NCBI RefSeq assembly: GCF_964204645.1
Contig: NC_134026.1
Coordinates: 27,670,650-27,734,649, forward strand
Direction of reading: 5' to 3'
Origin: Tubulanus polymorphus
Lineage: Eukaryota; Nemertea; Palaeonemertea; Tubulaniformes; Tubulanidae
DNA length: 64,000 bases
Below the pieces are notes generated by a model. The model was not told the DNA's origin. It worked only from the letters and a program-made list of their open reading frames with translations, and ran no database searches. Shown one piece after another: positions 28,201 through 39,701 of this stretch. The stretch's first letter is position 1. Each line of letters begins with the position of its first letter. The position numbers and the translations under genes were made by a program.

Positions 28201-31200
28201 ATGAACTACATTACAGAAATACCACTACAATAAAAGCTACCAAAAGACAAGCTTATCATAGGAGTCAAATGGTCAATGTTCATATCTCTTTTAAACCAGA
28301 GGATTTTTAAATTTCTTGCTGATTAAAACTGAACTGATGAACTACGCATAATCAGTACTAGTACCTGTCACAGTTGTCAAATATATAAATACAGTATTCT
28401 AATAAAAGTTGCAGATGTTCTCATGAACTATGTATACCCATTATTGAAACATATGTTGAGTGGAGGCCATTGGTTTTCAGTTCAAACTCTATATCATATT
28501 ACCTTGTATGGAACTAAGAATGTACAACTTCGGTTAAACGTGAAATACATATGTAACAACTAGTAGAAACATATAAATTCAATAATACATTCACCTCAAA
28601 ACTCAGCATCACAAATCTGAGAATCAATAAACAATTCGAATATACTTAACCGTATTTTCCCGTGTATACAAACAAAACATAACTTTAAATGACAATCTGA
28701 AAATGTAGATGAAATAAAAAGCCTGCCTATCGGTGAGAAGTTTCATCAACTTGTCTCAACTTACCAGTATATACAAAAACGCATTTTGGCGCCAGCATTG
28801 TCAAACTGAAATTCATAACGTAGCCCAATCGCGAAGTTATCTTCAAAGTTGAACATCACCAAGTTCCCTATTCAAACTTTTCACCAAGTCCGATATTCTT
28901 TGCACGAACTCTCTTCGATCAATACAAACTACTTGCGACGAGTCCATCCGGCATCATTTAGCGGGTAAAGCAGATACCCATGTGTGCACATTGATGAAAT
29001 TATCTTTTATCTGATTATTTATTGCAAAATCCGTAATCCTTTAATTTTCGCGATGGCTTAAATTCACAATTCGCCCGACGTAGGGAACGTAATGTTGGAT
29101 CGCATATGCCGAACGCGAGATAGAAAACACCTAATGACGATATTCGCTCCTGTCATCCCTCGAATATGATGCAACTACTTTCCAAACTTACAATGATATA
29201 AAGACGGCAGACCGACTGAGTCTGTTAAAGAGGTAGTTATACAACAACAAAAACTAGCCGTTAAATCGTCTATGACAATAAAAGCGCTCCGCAATCTACT
29301 AAGCACACTTTGTTGTTATACATGAACATTTTTTTACAAAAAAACTTCTCCGTGAGTGAGAGCTCAGTTAGGAATATGAAATGATGGCACAGATGGCACG
29401 CTTAAAGCTTTCTTGTAAATAGAAGTTTGAGTCGCACTTCTATACCCGAACACTGGCGCAGGTGACAGCGCTTGTTTGTATTATCCCCTGAATCATATAG
29501 AAAACCAATAATGAAAATACTTTAATCACAAAATAAACTGCGATCGCGTCAGTCGCCAACTTACAAATCACTAATTCATCAAAATCCCAACTCATCAATC
29601 ATTCCACGCATAATCAAAATATATGGGAAAATTCTACTTATGAAAAGTATCACCGTATTTTCAACTTCTACATAATGAGAATCTTACATCTGACATCTCG
29701 AATCGGGTAAAAAATAAGATAAAATACCTGCCATCAAACATTCTCTACGACATCAATTAGACATTACTGAGTACTTTTGTCTAATTGTGCGAAACTATTC
29801 ATACGACGACTAATGCTGATGAATTAACATCATTATCAAATTAATTTCATAGCAATGAAATTTCTAGAAATTCATTTAATTCCATATCTGTCCAAGAATT
29901 AGCCACGCTTTAATCCAATATCAATCTTGAAAATGTGTGCTTCGTTCGATTCTATTACGTAGGGTTGATTAGGTTCCAGAGAAAAATATCTATAACTTCT
30001 AAAATGCTTCTTCCTGGTTTCAATCTTAACAGTTCATCTCTTTTAACTATAAAACGCATACAAATTACATGACAAGCACTCAACAATGCCAACATGTAAC
30101 AGCTTGCTGTTAAATTAGAGGATACTGATGGCTTAGATATTCAAGACACAGAGGAAAATAACATCAAAAAAGAAAACTAGTGCCATGAAAATTAATTGTA
30201 CAAATACATCGTGAATCCAGCTGCGTAGTTTTTAAAAATATGATCTTTCAATAAAATAATGCGCTTTTTTACAGGATTTTGAATTTTTTCATAAAATTAC
30301 TCAATAATTTCTACAATATTTTCACATCATTTCATATTAGATTAACACAATCCAAATGCTAAGATAAGTTTTGATGGTGAAAAGAAATAATCTTATCAAT
30401 TCTTTAGTTTCCTTTGAAAAACATCGCATTCAATAACAAACTCCAAGCAGTTCATAAGAGAAATGTATGTAATTAGACCCATCCATGAAATTAGACCCAT
30501 CAATAATGCAATATTCCATAGACTGTAAGCTGAAGACTTCAGTTGATATTAGCCTCATTCATTATGAACATTCAGGAAACGATAAGATATCTGAATTTTT
30601 ATTCATTTGCGATGGGAATGGTGAAAATCTTCCAAGATGAATTGCTATGTACGCATTGCCAAAATTTATTACTAACAGAAATAAGCAACTAGTCAATAAA
30701 ACTGCTGCCTAACTAATGAACCAAGGTCCAAAGGGACTTCTCTACTTCAGTTAGGACTGCCATCTGAAGGGTGAAATTATCAATGGAAAGCAGTGTGCTT
30801 CAAAAACATCAAACTAGCAAAAGACACATCGTGGCTGGACAACAGAGCTGACACCTGTCTGTAACTCGAAAACGTGCACGTGCGACGACAGCGACGTCTG
30901 GTGATAAAATCATAAACTACTCAATGAAATTAGCATCCAGACAAAATAACAATAATGGACGCATTATAGTTCAAACATTGAGAACAAAATCATTGATTGT
31001 GATAAATGTAATAGATTATCAGACTGGCCACTGTTCCCCACTATGTGCAGGAACTAAAATAAGCAGGGTTTTTGAAAACTTGAGTTACAATTGAAAGTTT
31101 CACCAAACTATGGACCCTAAATAGTGCGCTCACGGCTAAACAAAACATCAAATACATGATAGCTCACCTTTTTACGTTTACTAGGAGGGGGATGTAAAAT

Positions 31201-31275
31201 GGCACCGCTTCGAGTTCGTTTGGCAGTTAATAGTAAACCAGCTGATCGCCGGGTTAAACGTGACTTACTACTCAT
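6881..31275 (-). CDS. MYT1L: MYT1/ST18-family CCHHC zinc-finger transcription factor, complete
   Basis: Exons in transcript order: 31275-31168, 24529-24400, 23226-23152, 22295-22274, 21677-21630, 20224-17615, 17534-17494, 17047-17014, 16661-16599, 16507-16440, 12980-12194, 11790-11569, 11092-10970, 10510-10448, 9589-9464, 9250-9090, 7269-6881. They total 5,070 nt (1,689 aa) and all phases agree. Fingers start near residues 978, 1024, 1363, 1404, 1445 and 1508. The central MYT1 domain ([26 protein letters not shown]) is at about 1068-1320 and the coiled coil is C-terminal. Family members bind AAGTT-type DNA in nuclei and promote neuronal fate by repressing other programmes. The four-finger C-terminal cluster resembles vertebrate MYT1 rather than MYT1L. 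The symbol denotes the family only, because an invertebrate gene would be pro-orthologous to MYT1, MYT1L and ST18. Confidence 0.93.
7270..9089 (-). other. Intron of the MYT1-family gene
   Basis: Last intron of the gene (donor GTAAGT at 9089, acceptor TTTTTTAG at 7270). It contains ATG/ATA-rich microsatellite-like sequence around 7745-7795 and no convincing exon. Confidence 0.8.
9090..11790 (-). CDS. MYT1L: MYT1-family gene, C-terminal four-finger cluster (five exons)
   Basis: Exons 11790-11569 ([16 protein letters not shown]), 11092-10970 ([16 protein letters not shown]), 10510-10448 with 9589-9464 ([16 protein letters not shown], then SASGCPIA) and 9250-9090 ([16 protein letters not shown], then [16 protein letters not shown]). 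Each finger keeps its Cys and His ligands and follows C-x4-C-x4-H-x7-H-x5-C. The last linker, [10 protein letters not shown], is nearly identical to the vertebrate ATSAMKKAKL. The exon at 9589-9464 adds an insert ([16 protein letters not shown]) before finger 7. Confidence 0.92.
9711..9900. mobile_element. Tigger/pogo-like MITE, copy A (MYT1-family intron)
   Basis: Starts CAGTCAAACCCACATAATTC and ends near CATGCGGGTTCCAGTA. It shares its start, a central GAACTGGATGAATTT-type block, and AAATGATCCAAAT with copy B at 50451-50634. No coding capacity. Confidence 0.6.
12194..12980 (-). CDS. MYT1L: MYT1-family gene, MYT1 central-domain exon
   Basis: 787 nt between GTATTACAG and GTATGT. It starts [23 protein letters not shown], where vertebrate proteins have SDRVLRPM...QLEI...YGY, then [16 protein letters not shown] and PINLSTKD. 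These are the conserved islands of the MYT1 domain. The remainder is Ser/Thr/Pro/Asn-rich and ends SPMSQQSR. In vertebrates this central region mediates repression. Confidence 0.9.
14757..14861 (-). CDS. Possible 105-nt cassette exon of the MYT1-family gene
   Basis: GTGGTTTAG acceptor and a weak GTTGGT donor enclose 105 nt, phase 1 to phase 1, reading [15 protein letters not shown] and then [11 protein letters not shown]. Its codon pattern looks coding and it keeps the frame with either neighbour. In vertebrates the finger 3 to MYT1-domain linker is also variable. It is inferred only. Confidence 0.4.
15197..15250 (-). CDS. Possible 54-nt cassette exon of the MYT1-family gene
   Basis: TTTATCAG acceptor and GTAAGA donor enclose 54 nt, phase 1 to phase 1, encoding [18 protein letters not shown]. 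Inclusion between 16507-16440 and 12980-12194 keeps the frame, alone or with 14861-14757. I recognise no homology, so it is an inferred optional exon. Confidence 0.35.
16440..17534 (-). CDS. MYT1L: MYT1-family gene, end of finger 2, linker, and finger 3 (four exons)
   Basis: Exon 17534-17494 completes finger 2 ([13 protein letters not shown]). Exon 17047-17014 (34 nt) is the inter-finger linker ([11 protein letters not shown]), like vertebrate PEILAMHESVL. Exon 16661-16599 carries [19 protein letters not shown] and 16507-16440 carries SLSGCPIAA, which together form finger 3. All splice sites are GT-AG and the introns split the fingers as in vertebrate homologues. The NSNRN signature identifies this as the second finger of the paired cluster. 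Confidence 0.88.
17615..20224 (-). CDS. MYT1L: MYT1-family gene, large exon (disordered region and start of finger 2)
   Basis: A 2,610-nt exon with residues about 128-997. It starts basic ([16 protein letters not shown]), continues as a long acidic Ser/Asp/Glu region, then a Ser/Thr-rich region and a Gln/His-rich run (around 17885-17970), and ends in the first half of finger 2 ([11 protein letters not shown], then SHHR). An internal ATG at 20205 preceded by CCAA could serve as an alternative start, but the upstream frame is open to the acceptor, so I treat it as internal. Acidic and Q-rich regions fit transcriptional effector functions in this family. Confidence 0.9.
21630..21677 (-). CDS. 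MYT1L: MYT1-family gene, degenerate first finger exon
   Basis: 48 nt between ATTACAG and GTATGT read [17 protein letters not shown]. The GC-x-GTG core matches the second Cys and loop of a MYT1 finger (PGCDGTGH). The first Cys, the zinc-binding His pair and the final Cys are missing. It occupies the place of vertebrate finger 1, so a decayed finger is the simplest reading. It joins the 20224-17615 exon in phase 2. Confidence 0.65.
22274..22295 (-). CDS. MYT1L: 22-nt microexon of the MYT1-family gene
   Basis: A strong acceptor (TTTTTTCAG) and a perfect donor (GTAAGT) enclose only 22 nt. They encode IVAESE plus split Asp and Gly codons that link the exon at 23226-23152 to the degenerate finger exon. 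Skipping it would shift the frame. Sequence and phase on both sides support it. Confidence 0.65.
22529..22556 (-). CDS. Candidate alternative first coding exon of the MYT1-family gene
   Basis: An ATG at 22556 opens nine codons (MRKKIFFEK) that stop at a GTTAGT donor. The exon ends in the same phase as the exon at 23226-23152, so it could splice to 22295-22274 and give a shorter N terminus. The evidence is only an ATG, a fair donor and phase agreement, so it could be chance. Confidence 0.25.
23152..23226 (-). CDS. MYT1L: MYT1-family gene, coding exon 3
   Basis: 75 nt between CTTTCAG and GTAAAT, phase 1 to phase 1, encoding [15 protein letters not shown] and then [10 protein letters not shown]. 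The TRTRG stretch resembles the HRTRSKG stretch just before the first finger of vertebrate MYT1-family proteins, which supports the join to the degenerate finger exons. Confidence 0.65.
24400..24529 (-). CDS. MYT1L: MYT1-family gene, coding exon 2
   Basis: Acceptor CTTTGCAG and donor GTAAAT bound 130 nt that read [14 protein letters not shown] and a Lys/Ser-rich tail ending TKKK. It is low-complexity, basic and probably disordered. It is recognised by splice sites and phase rather than by homology. Confidence 0.65.
25230..25261. repeat. GA-rich microsatellite
   Basis: Imperfect AG dinucleotide run in an intron of the MYT1-family gene. Confidence 0.9.
26542..26577. repeat. GA dinucleotide microsatellite
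   Basis: About 18 AG units with a few substitutions, in the 6.6-kb intron of the MYT1-family gene. Confidence 0.93.
26796..26836. repeat. Two-copy 21-bp tandem repeat
   Basis: AATTCCCAACATCATTTCTA occurs twice, separated by one G. Confidence 0.9.
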
Positions 31276-31281
31276 ACCTGC
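31168..31281 (-). CDS. MYT1L: MYT1-family gene, first coding exon
   Basis: A GCAG acceptor precedes a short 5' UTR (31281-31276), so at least one non-coding exon lies upstream. Translation starts at ATG 31275, and 36 codons rich in Arg/Lys/Ser ([13 protein letters not shown], then RTRSG and PPPSKRKK, a likely nuclear localisation signal) run to the GTGAGC donor in phase 0. It joins the exon at 24529-24400 in frame across a 6.6-kb intron. No earlier in-frame start exists in the exon. Confidence 0.75.
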
Positions 31282-31438
31282 CTGCAATATATAACAAAAA
31301 CAATTCATCAACAAATATCACAACAACAAAATGTGTTGAGGGTTTAAAACCTGGAATCAATAGAGAGTTCGGAGCTTAATGTGGTTATTGCTGGAGGAAT
31401 TCGAGACCCATCACTTTGTAGCCAGGACAGATGCGTCA

Positions 31439-31704
31439 CAGGCCTGAATCCAGGGAGGGTTGCTTCGGGTGCTCGAGCACCACACCCCTTAGCAAATTCC
31501 CCTCATATTATTCCAGAGTAGTGATGGGGCAGATGGGTACATTTGTCAAGAGATGATCACAAGTAGTGCCCAAAAACACTTGGAATGCATGAAAATCAGC
31601 CTAATTCTTCAAAATCTTCTGGGAGAGGATTCCCAAACCCGATACACGTGAAAAGCTGAATGACCAGCAGAGCACCCTTTTAGAAAGTCCTGGATCCGCC
31701 TCTG
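31439..31704. mobile_element. hAT-like relic upstream of the MYT1-family gene
   Basis: The right end reads, reversed, CAGAGGCGGATCCAGGACTT, typical of hAT termini, then AAAGGGTGCTC. The left end CAGGCCTGAATCCAGGGAGG is an imperfect match, and internal GGTGCTCGAGCACC is palindromic. Target duplications are not preserved. Confidence 0.4.
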
Positions 31705-33138
31705 CCTCAGGTCCTCGTACAAATCCTTGTGGAACCGCTTGTCATGACATTAGGCTCATATTAGATTATGATTAGATATACTAATAAGGGATTTCTGAGT
31801 TATGTACAATGGCAATTGTACAAATGGCAAGAGAGAATAGTTTGAAAATCGCTGCAACAACCTAAGAAGTATTTTATAGACTTATGTAAGGAGTATTTCT
31901 TCCAGAAACAAACTAATCAACCAATTACATTTTAAAATCTAATACGCACATAGACTATCAAGTACCGTTTAATACAACTACATCACACAATCTACAATAA
32001 TTTATTGGATAAATTCATTGATTCATCACAGCTGCAAGTGAAAACTTTCCATAATATCCGACACTTTACTGACATGAAAACAAATATTGCGTAATGAGGC
32101 AAAGGCAATTTGAAACTTTTTCCAATATATACATTCTCTACCTACCTGCCCTGTAACTTCAGATTAATAATCACTATTATACATTGCTCTCACTCTTATC
32201 CGAAGTAAGAATTCTGTAAATCTAAAATCAATACAGTCTCCGAGAACAGCATCAAAGCATGTATTTCATTCGCGCATATATGCATGTCTATGAGTTGGCA
32301 GATTACGCACAACTTGGAAGACGACGATAGACTTCGATAAACCGCAAACTAAAAACCATCAGTAGCATCATCAAAAGTTACCGAACACCTATCAGTCGGT
32401 CAGTCGCCGAGTACATAATTCCTTAGATGCAGCCAAATCTAGAAACAGAGTATACAATGTTCCATTATGAACAGCATCGCACAAGGCTTACTTATTCCTA
32501 ACATGGCTCCACAGAAACTTCATCAGTTGTGATCATCATCACAGCTGCGCCTGCAGGTTTCTATGACGATAGCAGACTTTCAGCCAACAGACGAATAGAT
32601 AATTTGTAGAGAAGCCGTTTAACTGACTGAGTTTCAAATACTTCTTCACATTTACGGTTGACTTTCATAGCTTTATGCAACATCAGTCAAGTATTGAATT
32701 TTGAGCTCGGGAGATGACTGACTTCAACGCACGAAGGTTCCAGCATCGCATAAAAGTATGGTAACCAATGGAAACGAGATTGTAGAAATTGCTGAAGCCC
32801 TGTTGCGTTTCCGCGTGATATGTATCATTATATGTGATGATCTAATGACATAAAAAAATCTTATTCTATTTGCGAAAACTTTTGTCGCTATTTCAATAAA
32901 ACATCATATTTACATCATCAGTTCAATCAGTCGGCAACATTTACTGGTTTATCACAGTTACTTTCCATTTATATACAATATCTATCAAAGGACCCGTCCT
33001 TGTTTGAAGTACCTATGCTGTTTGTGTATTAAACTGCTAATTAAAAGTAGATGGTGAAAGCAGTTATGAAGATATTCGGATAACATTGGATATACGGATG
33101 ACCTTGGTTACAAACGATATCATGAACAGCGCGCGTAG

Positions 33139-33146
33139 TGACGTCA
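33139..33146. promoter_or_regulatory. Perfect CRE palindrome TGACGTCA
   Basis: Eight-base full CREB/ATF site in a locally CG-containing stretch (gcgcgtag before it) about 1.9 kb upstream of the first coding exon of the MYT1-family gene. It could belong to a promoter or enhancer. A single 8-mer can also arise by chance. Confidence 0.3.
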
Positions 33147-36100
33147 AGCAGAGCGTCCGAAACTTAAATGTTCTAAAAATCTATCTAAACTTTTAAAAAC
33201 ATATACACGGCCAGTATCTTTCATTTGGTACCATTAACTTATCAATGCATAATGCACAGACAGCGCCAACCTGTAACAAAGTTTCACCATTAGCCTCTTA
33301 TAGTATAGATATCCAAAGTTGCTGTTTGTAGGATGAAATCTTAAAAATAGTAATAATATAATGTCAATGGACCAGACATCATTACTTCAAAAGCCTACCT
33401 TTACACCTAATCAGAATTTTCAAAATTGCACTTTATTGTTACATTCAGTTCAAGAAAGGACATAGCTCTTCACACGCAGTACACAACAGGAAGGCATCAA
33501 ATAACTTTTAAAAGCCAAAGCCCAGAATTGATGACACTCTGTTCCTGAATGCTTAACCATTTAGACTTACCACATTTTGTCAATTTCAATGATAGCTGAA
33601 TAACTTCAATTTGTAGAAGGAGCTTACCACTGAGAAACTAGTAGGTAGTGGAAGTGGGCTCTATTTTCATTCTGAACTCATATTTTGATGTGTTTGCTTC
33701 TAAGAATATCATCAGGGTGCAACTGCATTGGATTTTCACAAATGAATTCTATACTCTTTTCAACGAATATCAAACAAATCAATTCCGTATTTCTCTGGCA
33801 AAAAAGTTCAGGAATGGTCAGCAACTCTGAAGCCTTTCTCATTTCTTAACAACGCAGCTCAAAATATACTAATATGCCTTAGGGTTCATCAATCTATTGG
33901 GTGTTTTCTTCCAAACGAAAATGAACTCTTCGGTACCGTAGTATCTATTGTTTTTAAGAATTGACTCACTTAAGATACAGCTCACCTAGGCCCTGCACAT
34001 TTATCATCATCTGTAGCCTAGGCCTATACTAACAGTAAGGGAAAACTTAAAAATGATAACATATTTTGAGATGCATTCTTTTGTAAATTGTGATGACAAC
34101 CATAATAATGCTTCACTCTCAGTCTAAAAGTTTGATATCCGAATGGGCCTATCAGTCAGTGTCTAAGTGAATGTAGTATGGTATGGGATACTGAATCTGA
34201 TCGATGACATTGATTATTGACATAGCCATAGGCCTATAGGCCTACTACTACAATCTAACAATTGTGTGGTGATGTTTAAATGCAGTAAAAACGATCAAAT
34301 TCAACATTTAGATGAGTATTCGCAAAGCTGAAGATGTGCTTATTAGATATTAATGTTAACCATTAGCAATCAGATACGGTGACAGTGAAGCAAGTCATTG
34401 ATAAGCGAGATACATCATCAGCAACATGGATGAAAATCAATAAAAACGAGTGCCATCCGCATTTGACAGCGGCTTATTTGGTCATTTCTTGACGCAACGT
34501 GACCATTTTTACATCGTTCAGAGCATCGTGAAATTGACTTACCGACTTATCAAGTCGCTTGTACCTTCGGAGTCTGCAAAGCGACTTAAATAAGGTCTAA
34601 ATACTTGCAGATAAACTTAGTGGGACAAAGGAGTGACAACTTTTTCTATCCCACAATACAGCTGGAAAAGTTTGTGCGCATGCTCAAAACAATTAACTTC
34701 TGCTAATTGACACCTGTCAACAGCGCGTTAATTGGTCGTTAATTGCAGATCTAAAACCCGGTCGTGGACTTGCGGAGCCATTGAGAACCATGTATTAAAT
34801 TACCAACACCCGAAATACAAACAATCGTGTCAAGTGCTGAGTAAAATGGCTTATTTTCATAATCAAAAACTTTTAATCGATGCGCATATTTTACCCGTAG
34901 ATGGCAGCATCTGCTAGCTAGCGGATAGCGCTAGCACTTGTATTACGCATCCCCAAGATCCGCCGGCGCGTATCAATGACTGCTGAACATGAGAAATCAT
35001 CCGGCCATGAGAAAAAAAGCTAACAAAATACAATATTTCAAACATCAAATTACTTTATTCCATTTCATAATGTTTAAAGATAATTGTACATCAAAAGCAA
35101 TGTACATTAATTCCAATGAATGGTGTTCAAAGTTAGGACACAATCCGGTGAGGACAATCCGACAATTCGCACTGCTTGTTAAGCTCTACAAATAAGTGTG
35201 TCGAAAATTTAGCTTTACTGATCATGTCTAAAGTTGCCTGTTAATCGGGATGTTGTAATGACTAAACCAATATGAAAATGGCTTCAAAGTGCAATGAGAG
35301 AACCACCATATTAAAAAATTGAGCAGTGTTTAACTTACTTCAATTCATAAACACCTGAAAAATCACAATTTTTAAGACAATACGAGATCATTTACATTCA
35401 TAGAATTGAACATGATTTCTACCTGCAATTACAAGGCTTCATTTAATACAATAATTTCACAAGCATTTTCTTTCAAGAGTAGGCCTACAGAAATTTATGA
35501 CTTCGATTAATGTTTCAGAATCTCCCCAATGACATAATCGTAAGAATTCACCAAACTTTTTATTTTTTTTCAAAAGGTGCAGTAATACGAATCATAAAGC
35601 ATAGCAAATTGAAAAATGAATGTTTGATAATAATACTTGTAAGATGTACAAAAAATCTCAACCACCTGAAAAAAAACTGCTAAGTAAAACATCAATCATT
35701 ACAATAAAACAACCGTTGAAATTAGAAAAACAACTGACAGAATTACATAATGCTGCCTATATTGGTGAATCGTGGTCCCCAATGAAGTAACAAATCATTT
35801 TTTTGTATTGACACAAGAAACTCAACATTCAATATTAATCAAACGCACCAATCACGAGTTATTTTGAATACAGAAGGCCAAAAATCAACAACCCATCAGC
35901 CAAAGAGAAAAAGGTTTTGGAATGTCTTTGTAAGTAAACCACACAATAACAACAGCACAAGAGATAATAATCAAACAGTAAAAATGACACTGGAATGTCA
36001 AGAAATGCTTATGTCCAATTCAAGAATGCAAATGAGGCACCATTTTGGAATTGAGGGTCATCAAAATGATAGAACTAGAATGAGAAAATACAACATTTAC

Positions 36101-39100
36101 TGGCACAATTAATTATAAAGATAGCAAATTGATAAACCCTGAGTATGTATTAATTTTGTAAAAATAACTATAATCATCTAACATAAACTGACTAAACAAC
36201 ACAATCATTAGATTCTTTTTATAAAATCAAGTTTAAAGATGACCAAAAAACCACCATAATTCCAGGAAGGTAGCACGTTATGTATTCAGATAACAATGAC
36301 ATTATTTTGTAGCAGATCTATTAGTTGGGTGTGTAGCCATTTGCGCAACTACCAATATTTGTTTTATTTGCTCCCAGCAGTAATTTATAAACATGTAAGG
36401 CTTCAGAGAGAAAATACAGTCTATCAATAACACCATCAACTAGCATCCATACATAATGTGTGTATAAATCTAGCTTTTTTAGAACCATGTATATGAACAA
36501 ATCAAATCTTATTTTTGGTGTTTGTTTAGATTTTTAGATTACTTTGAAACGCATTATTTTTCGAAGTTTGATAAATATAGAACTTTTACCTGTTACCAGA
36601 AAATATATATACATGTGACAAGAGTGAAGATGTCATCTTAAATTGAGTTGTGATTTTTAAAATTATCAATTTTACGAAAATACTTTTTGTTGATTATTGC
36701 AGTCATACTGATAAGTTATTTTTCATTTGATGCATGCATTCACATGATCGCATACATTCATGAGATAATATTTCATGATTATGGTTTTGTCAATGTTGAA
36801 GGTATCGGTTTCAAAAAAACTTGAAACTGAAACTCAACAGTGAATTTCAATGATTATTTCAATATAATATTCTTTATATTCTAATAGCCTGTGGCATATC
36901 AGGTAAGTTAACTAATTCAACTGTACTCTAAATCACGCTATGTAGATGAGTGGAGTTTTTCTACATAGCTTTTCTAAATCACTTATCATTATCAACTATT
37001 TGCTGGACCAGGAACTATGGCAACACTCGGTGCCAAGTATGCTTGCATGATTGCTTTTATAGAGAAATCTGGCAAATGAACAATAAAGGTTCAAAAATTG
37101 AACACTAATTTGAACCACACTGTTTTGGCTGTTTCTCGCCAGCAATCATTAATTCTGCCTGTTCCACCTGATAATGGCCGTCAGACTTTTCAATTTTTGA
37201 ATTAATTTAATCTTCATTCTATTTTTCACGAATGATTGGTCTCAGTAACTCATTGCTTTCATATTATGGTTTTTGTATGCATTTCATAAAACTTCAGTAG
37301 AAGTAAAACAAATATCAAAAGGAGAATAACACCTTTATGATTAACTTTCTAAAATACATGAAATTATCAACCTAACCATTGAGATTAAAATACAAAACTT
37401 ATGTCACCTACACATATAATTTGGACAATAATATTAATACATATTGATAAAATAGTGTTAGTACGTACTTGCTTGTGCTTCATTAAGAAATGAATACAGC
37501 TAGGTAAGTTTAAAGCAGCTCTTGAATCAGTTCCAAAAATTGGAAGTTAGGATTTGACTTTCAAGTCAACAAATTGAAAATGCTTAATCATATACCATAT
37601 TCACATCAAACAACCTCCGTAAAACTAGAGCTCTGAATTTTGAATGATTTTTTTCCATAAATACATGTACAACAATAAACATGAGAACAATGGATGGAGG
37701 ACACTGAATTGAAGCTAACAACAATAATATGAGCACATAGTATTTATCATGTAGAATTCATATATACATCTAGAGGGCAAGTAGTAACATCTCTCCAATG
37801 GTTCTAATATGATATACACAGTTTTACTACAAAAAGAACTGCCGGTATCCCCTAAAGAACTGCTGATTATGCTAAAATTGATTTGATTTACACGAGCATA
37901 GCTTGTACTAGAATCATGTCATTTTGGGACTCGGGCAAGATAGGATAACACAAAAAATCCCTATGTATGTTTGATAACACCGATAATCACAAATTTTGTC
38001 ACTAATAATCCACACCAGTTTCACCGCTAAAAATCCACAAAATTTCCACCATTTTTTAATGCAGCCAGACTCGTTTACTGATACGGATACTTGTCTGTTG
38101 ATCCAGTTCAAAGAACATTATTAATCCCTCCTGATTATAGTCTCAGTATTCCGGTTGATTTATGTAAACTGGTCTAACATGGTCCAACGTGATCAGAAAT
38201 CCAGTGGGACCAAGTCGGGGAATTTGAGCCAGCCATTCAGTAGAATGTGGTCAGTACAGCTGGAAAGCTATTGACAAACTGAAGTGCAGTCATAGTGACT
38301 GAAACACTACTGTCAGATTGTAAATAAAGGACCAATATGAAGAATAGCCTAAGCATGACACTGGGTAGTCAAGTAGCCTAGAGGCCTACTAGTTACCCCA
38401 TGCATCATCGCACAAATTGAAAATGATATATTTTCAAAAATTTCCCATTGTTCTACAAATATGGTCACAAGGTCGATGATTTTAGTACCTGACTATGAGA
38501 AATTCCCATCCTAAGTACCAATGTTAGTATAAATATATCAAATATATCTTAGATATATCAAATCAATTAAACATTATTATGTATTCATCTTGGGGATACT
38601 TTCTACCTTGTATATAGCCCGTAGAGTCTAGCTATAAAAATAAGCAACACCTGGTTCAAGAGTTCATAACAGTTTCATTGTAGATTGAGAATTAGCTAAC
38701 CCTAATACCATCTAGCTTGACAAAATATATTACTGATTTTCCAGCAGAGTTTGCAATAATTCTACAAATCTTATTGAATTAGAATTGATATAGAAAATGT
38801 TTGATTTTTACCGTGCATTCATTCATTTAAAAGATATTTCAGATTTATAAGAGTTAAAATATGTAATCGTAACTTTAAGCATATCATAGTAATGATCATA
38901 TTTAGATATGGCATCAATGAAAGTGATAATCAACTCCGTATAGTACATCATAAATAATGGGTAATACTTGAATATCAAGCACCACAAAATACCATTATAG
39001 TGAGCACAATTCATTCATTTAAAAAAATTTGACAAAAAATATAGATTCAATTTTCAGAGTCTATTGTCCTGATCACTGACTACATAAATCCCCTTGAGCC

Positions 39101-39665
39101 TGAGAGTCAATGGCAGCCAACGATAATGTGCATTAAGCAGCCTGTAATGGCTGAAAAATCAATGAAAATGAAATTATCCAGAAACAAATGAGTGTTCGCA
39201 AGTTATCGTATACAAATATACATGGGTACATCTCTGTAGAATACAGTAGGCCAGAAAGTCAAATGATCCACCAGAATAGACTGCAGAAATCTATTATATC
39301 CAGATCTTAATTTTTCTTTATTTTGCACGTGAATTTGAAGATACTTGAAAGCATTTCATGTAGGTAATAGAATTACTTCTATTTCAGTCAAGTATGGTTG
39401 GACTATACGTATAATACTGAATTTCAAAAACAAAATGCATCAATAAAATGGCCACATATTTCCCTGTGAGAGAAATTTTCGTTTTTTTTGGTGTAGATAT
39501 TCAAGTATTACTTATCTAGTTTTAAAGCTTTCTTTATAACAACAAAGAATTACAAACGTTCTGCAAAGAACATATGAGAAACAACACATTGGAATATGTA
39601 TCTAGGTGGATCGTTTTAATAAAATACGTTATTTGCTTAAAATCAAGTGTTATAACCACAATCTT

Positions 39666-39701
39666 GTAAATAATTTGTTATCAGTAAATAATTTGTTATC
39701 A
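39666..39701. repeat. Two-copy 18-bp tandem repeat
   Basis: GTAAATAATTTGTTATCA occurs twice head to tail. Confidence 0.9.

Larger units (their letters stand above)
24530..31167 (-). other. 6.6-kb first coding intron of the MYT1-family gene
   Basis: No credible exon seen. It holds GA microsatellites (25230-25261 and 26542-26577) and a two-copy 21-bp tandem repeat (26796-26836). It is a likely home for neural enhancers, but nothing in the sequence proves this. Confidence 0.6.

Noticed and set aside
35864-36112. 82-codon plus-strand frame with a basic QPKRKRFW stretch
   Set aside because: Codon use follows the AT-rich background, and no splice sites or homology support it.
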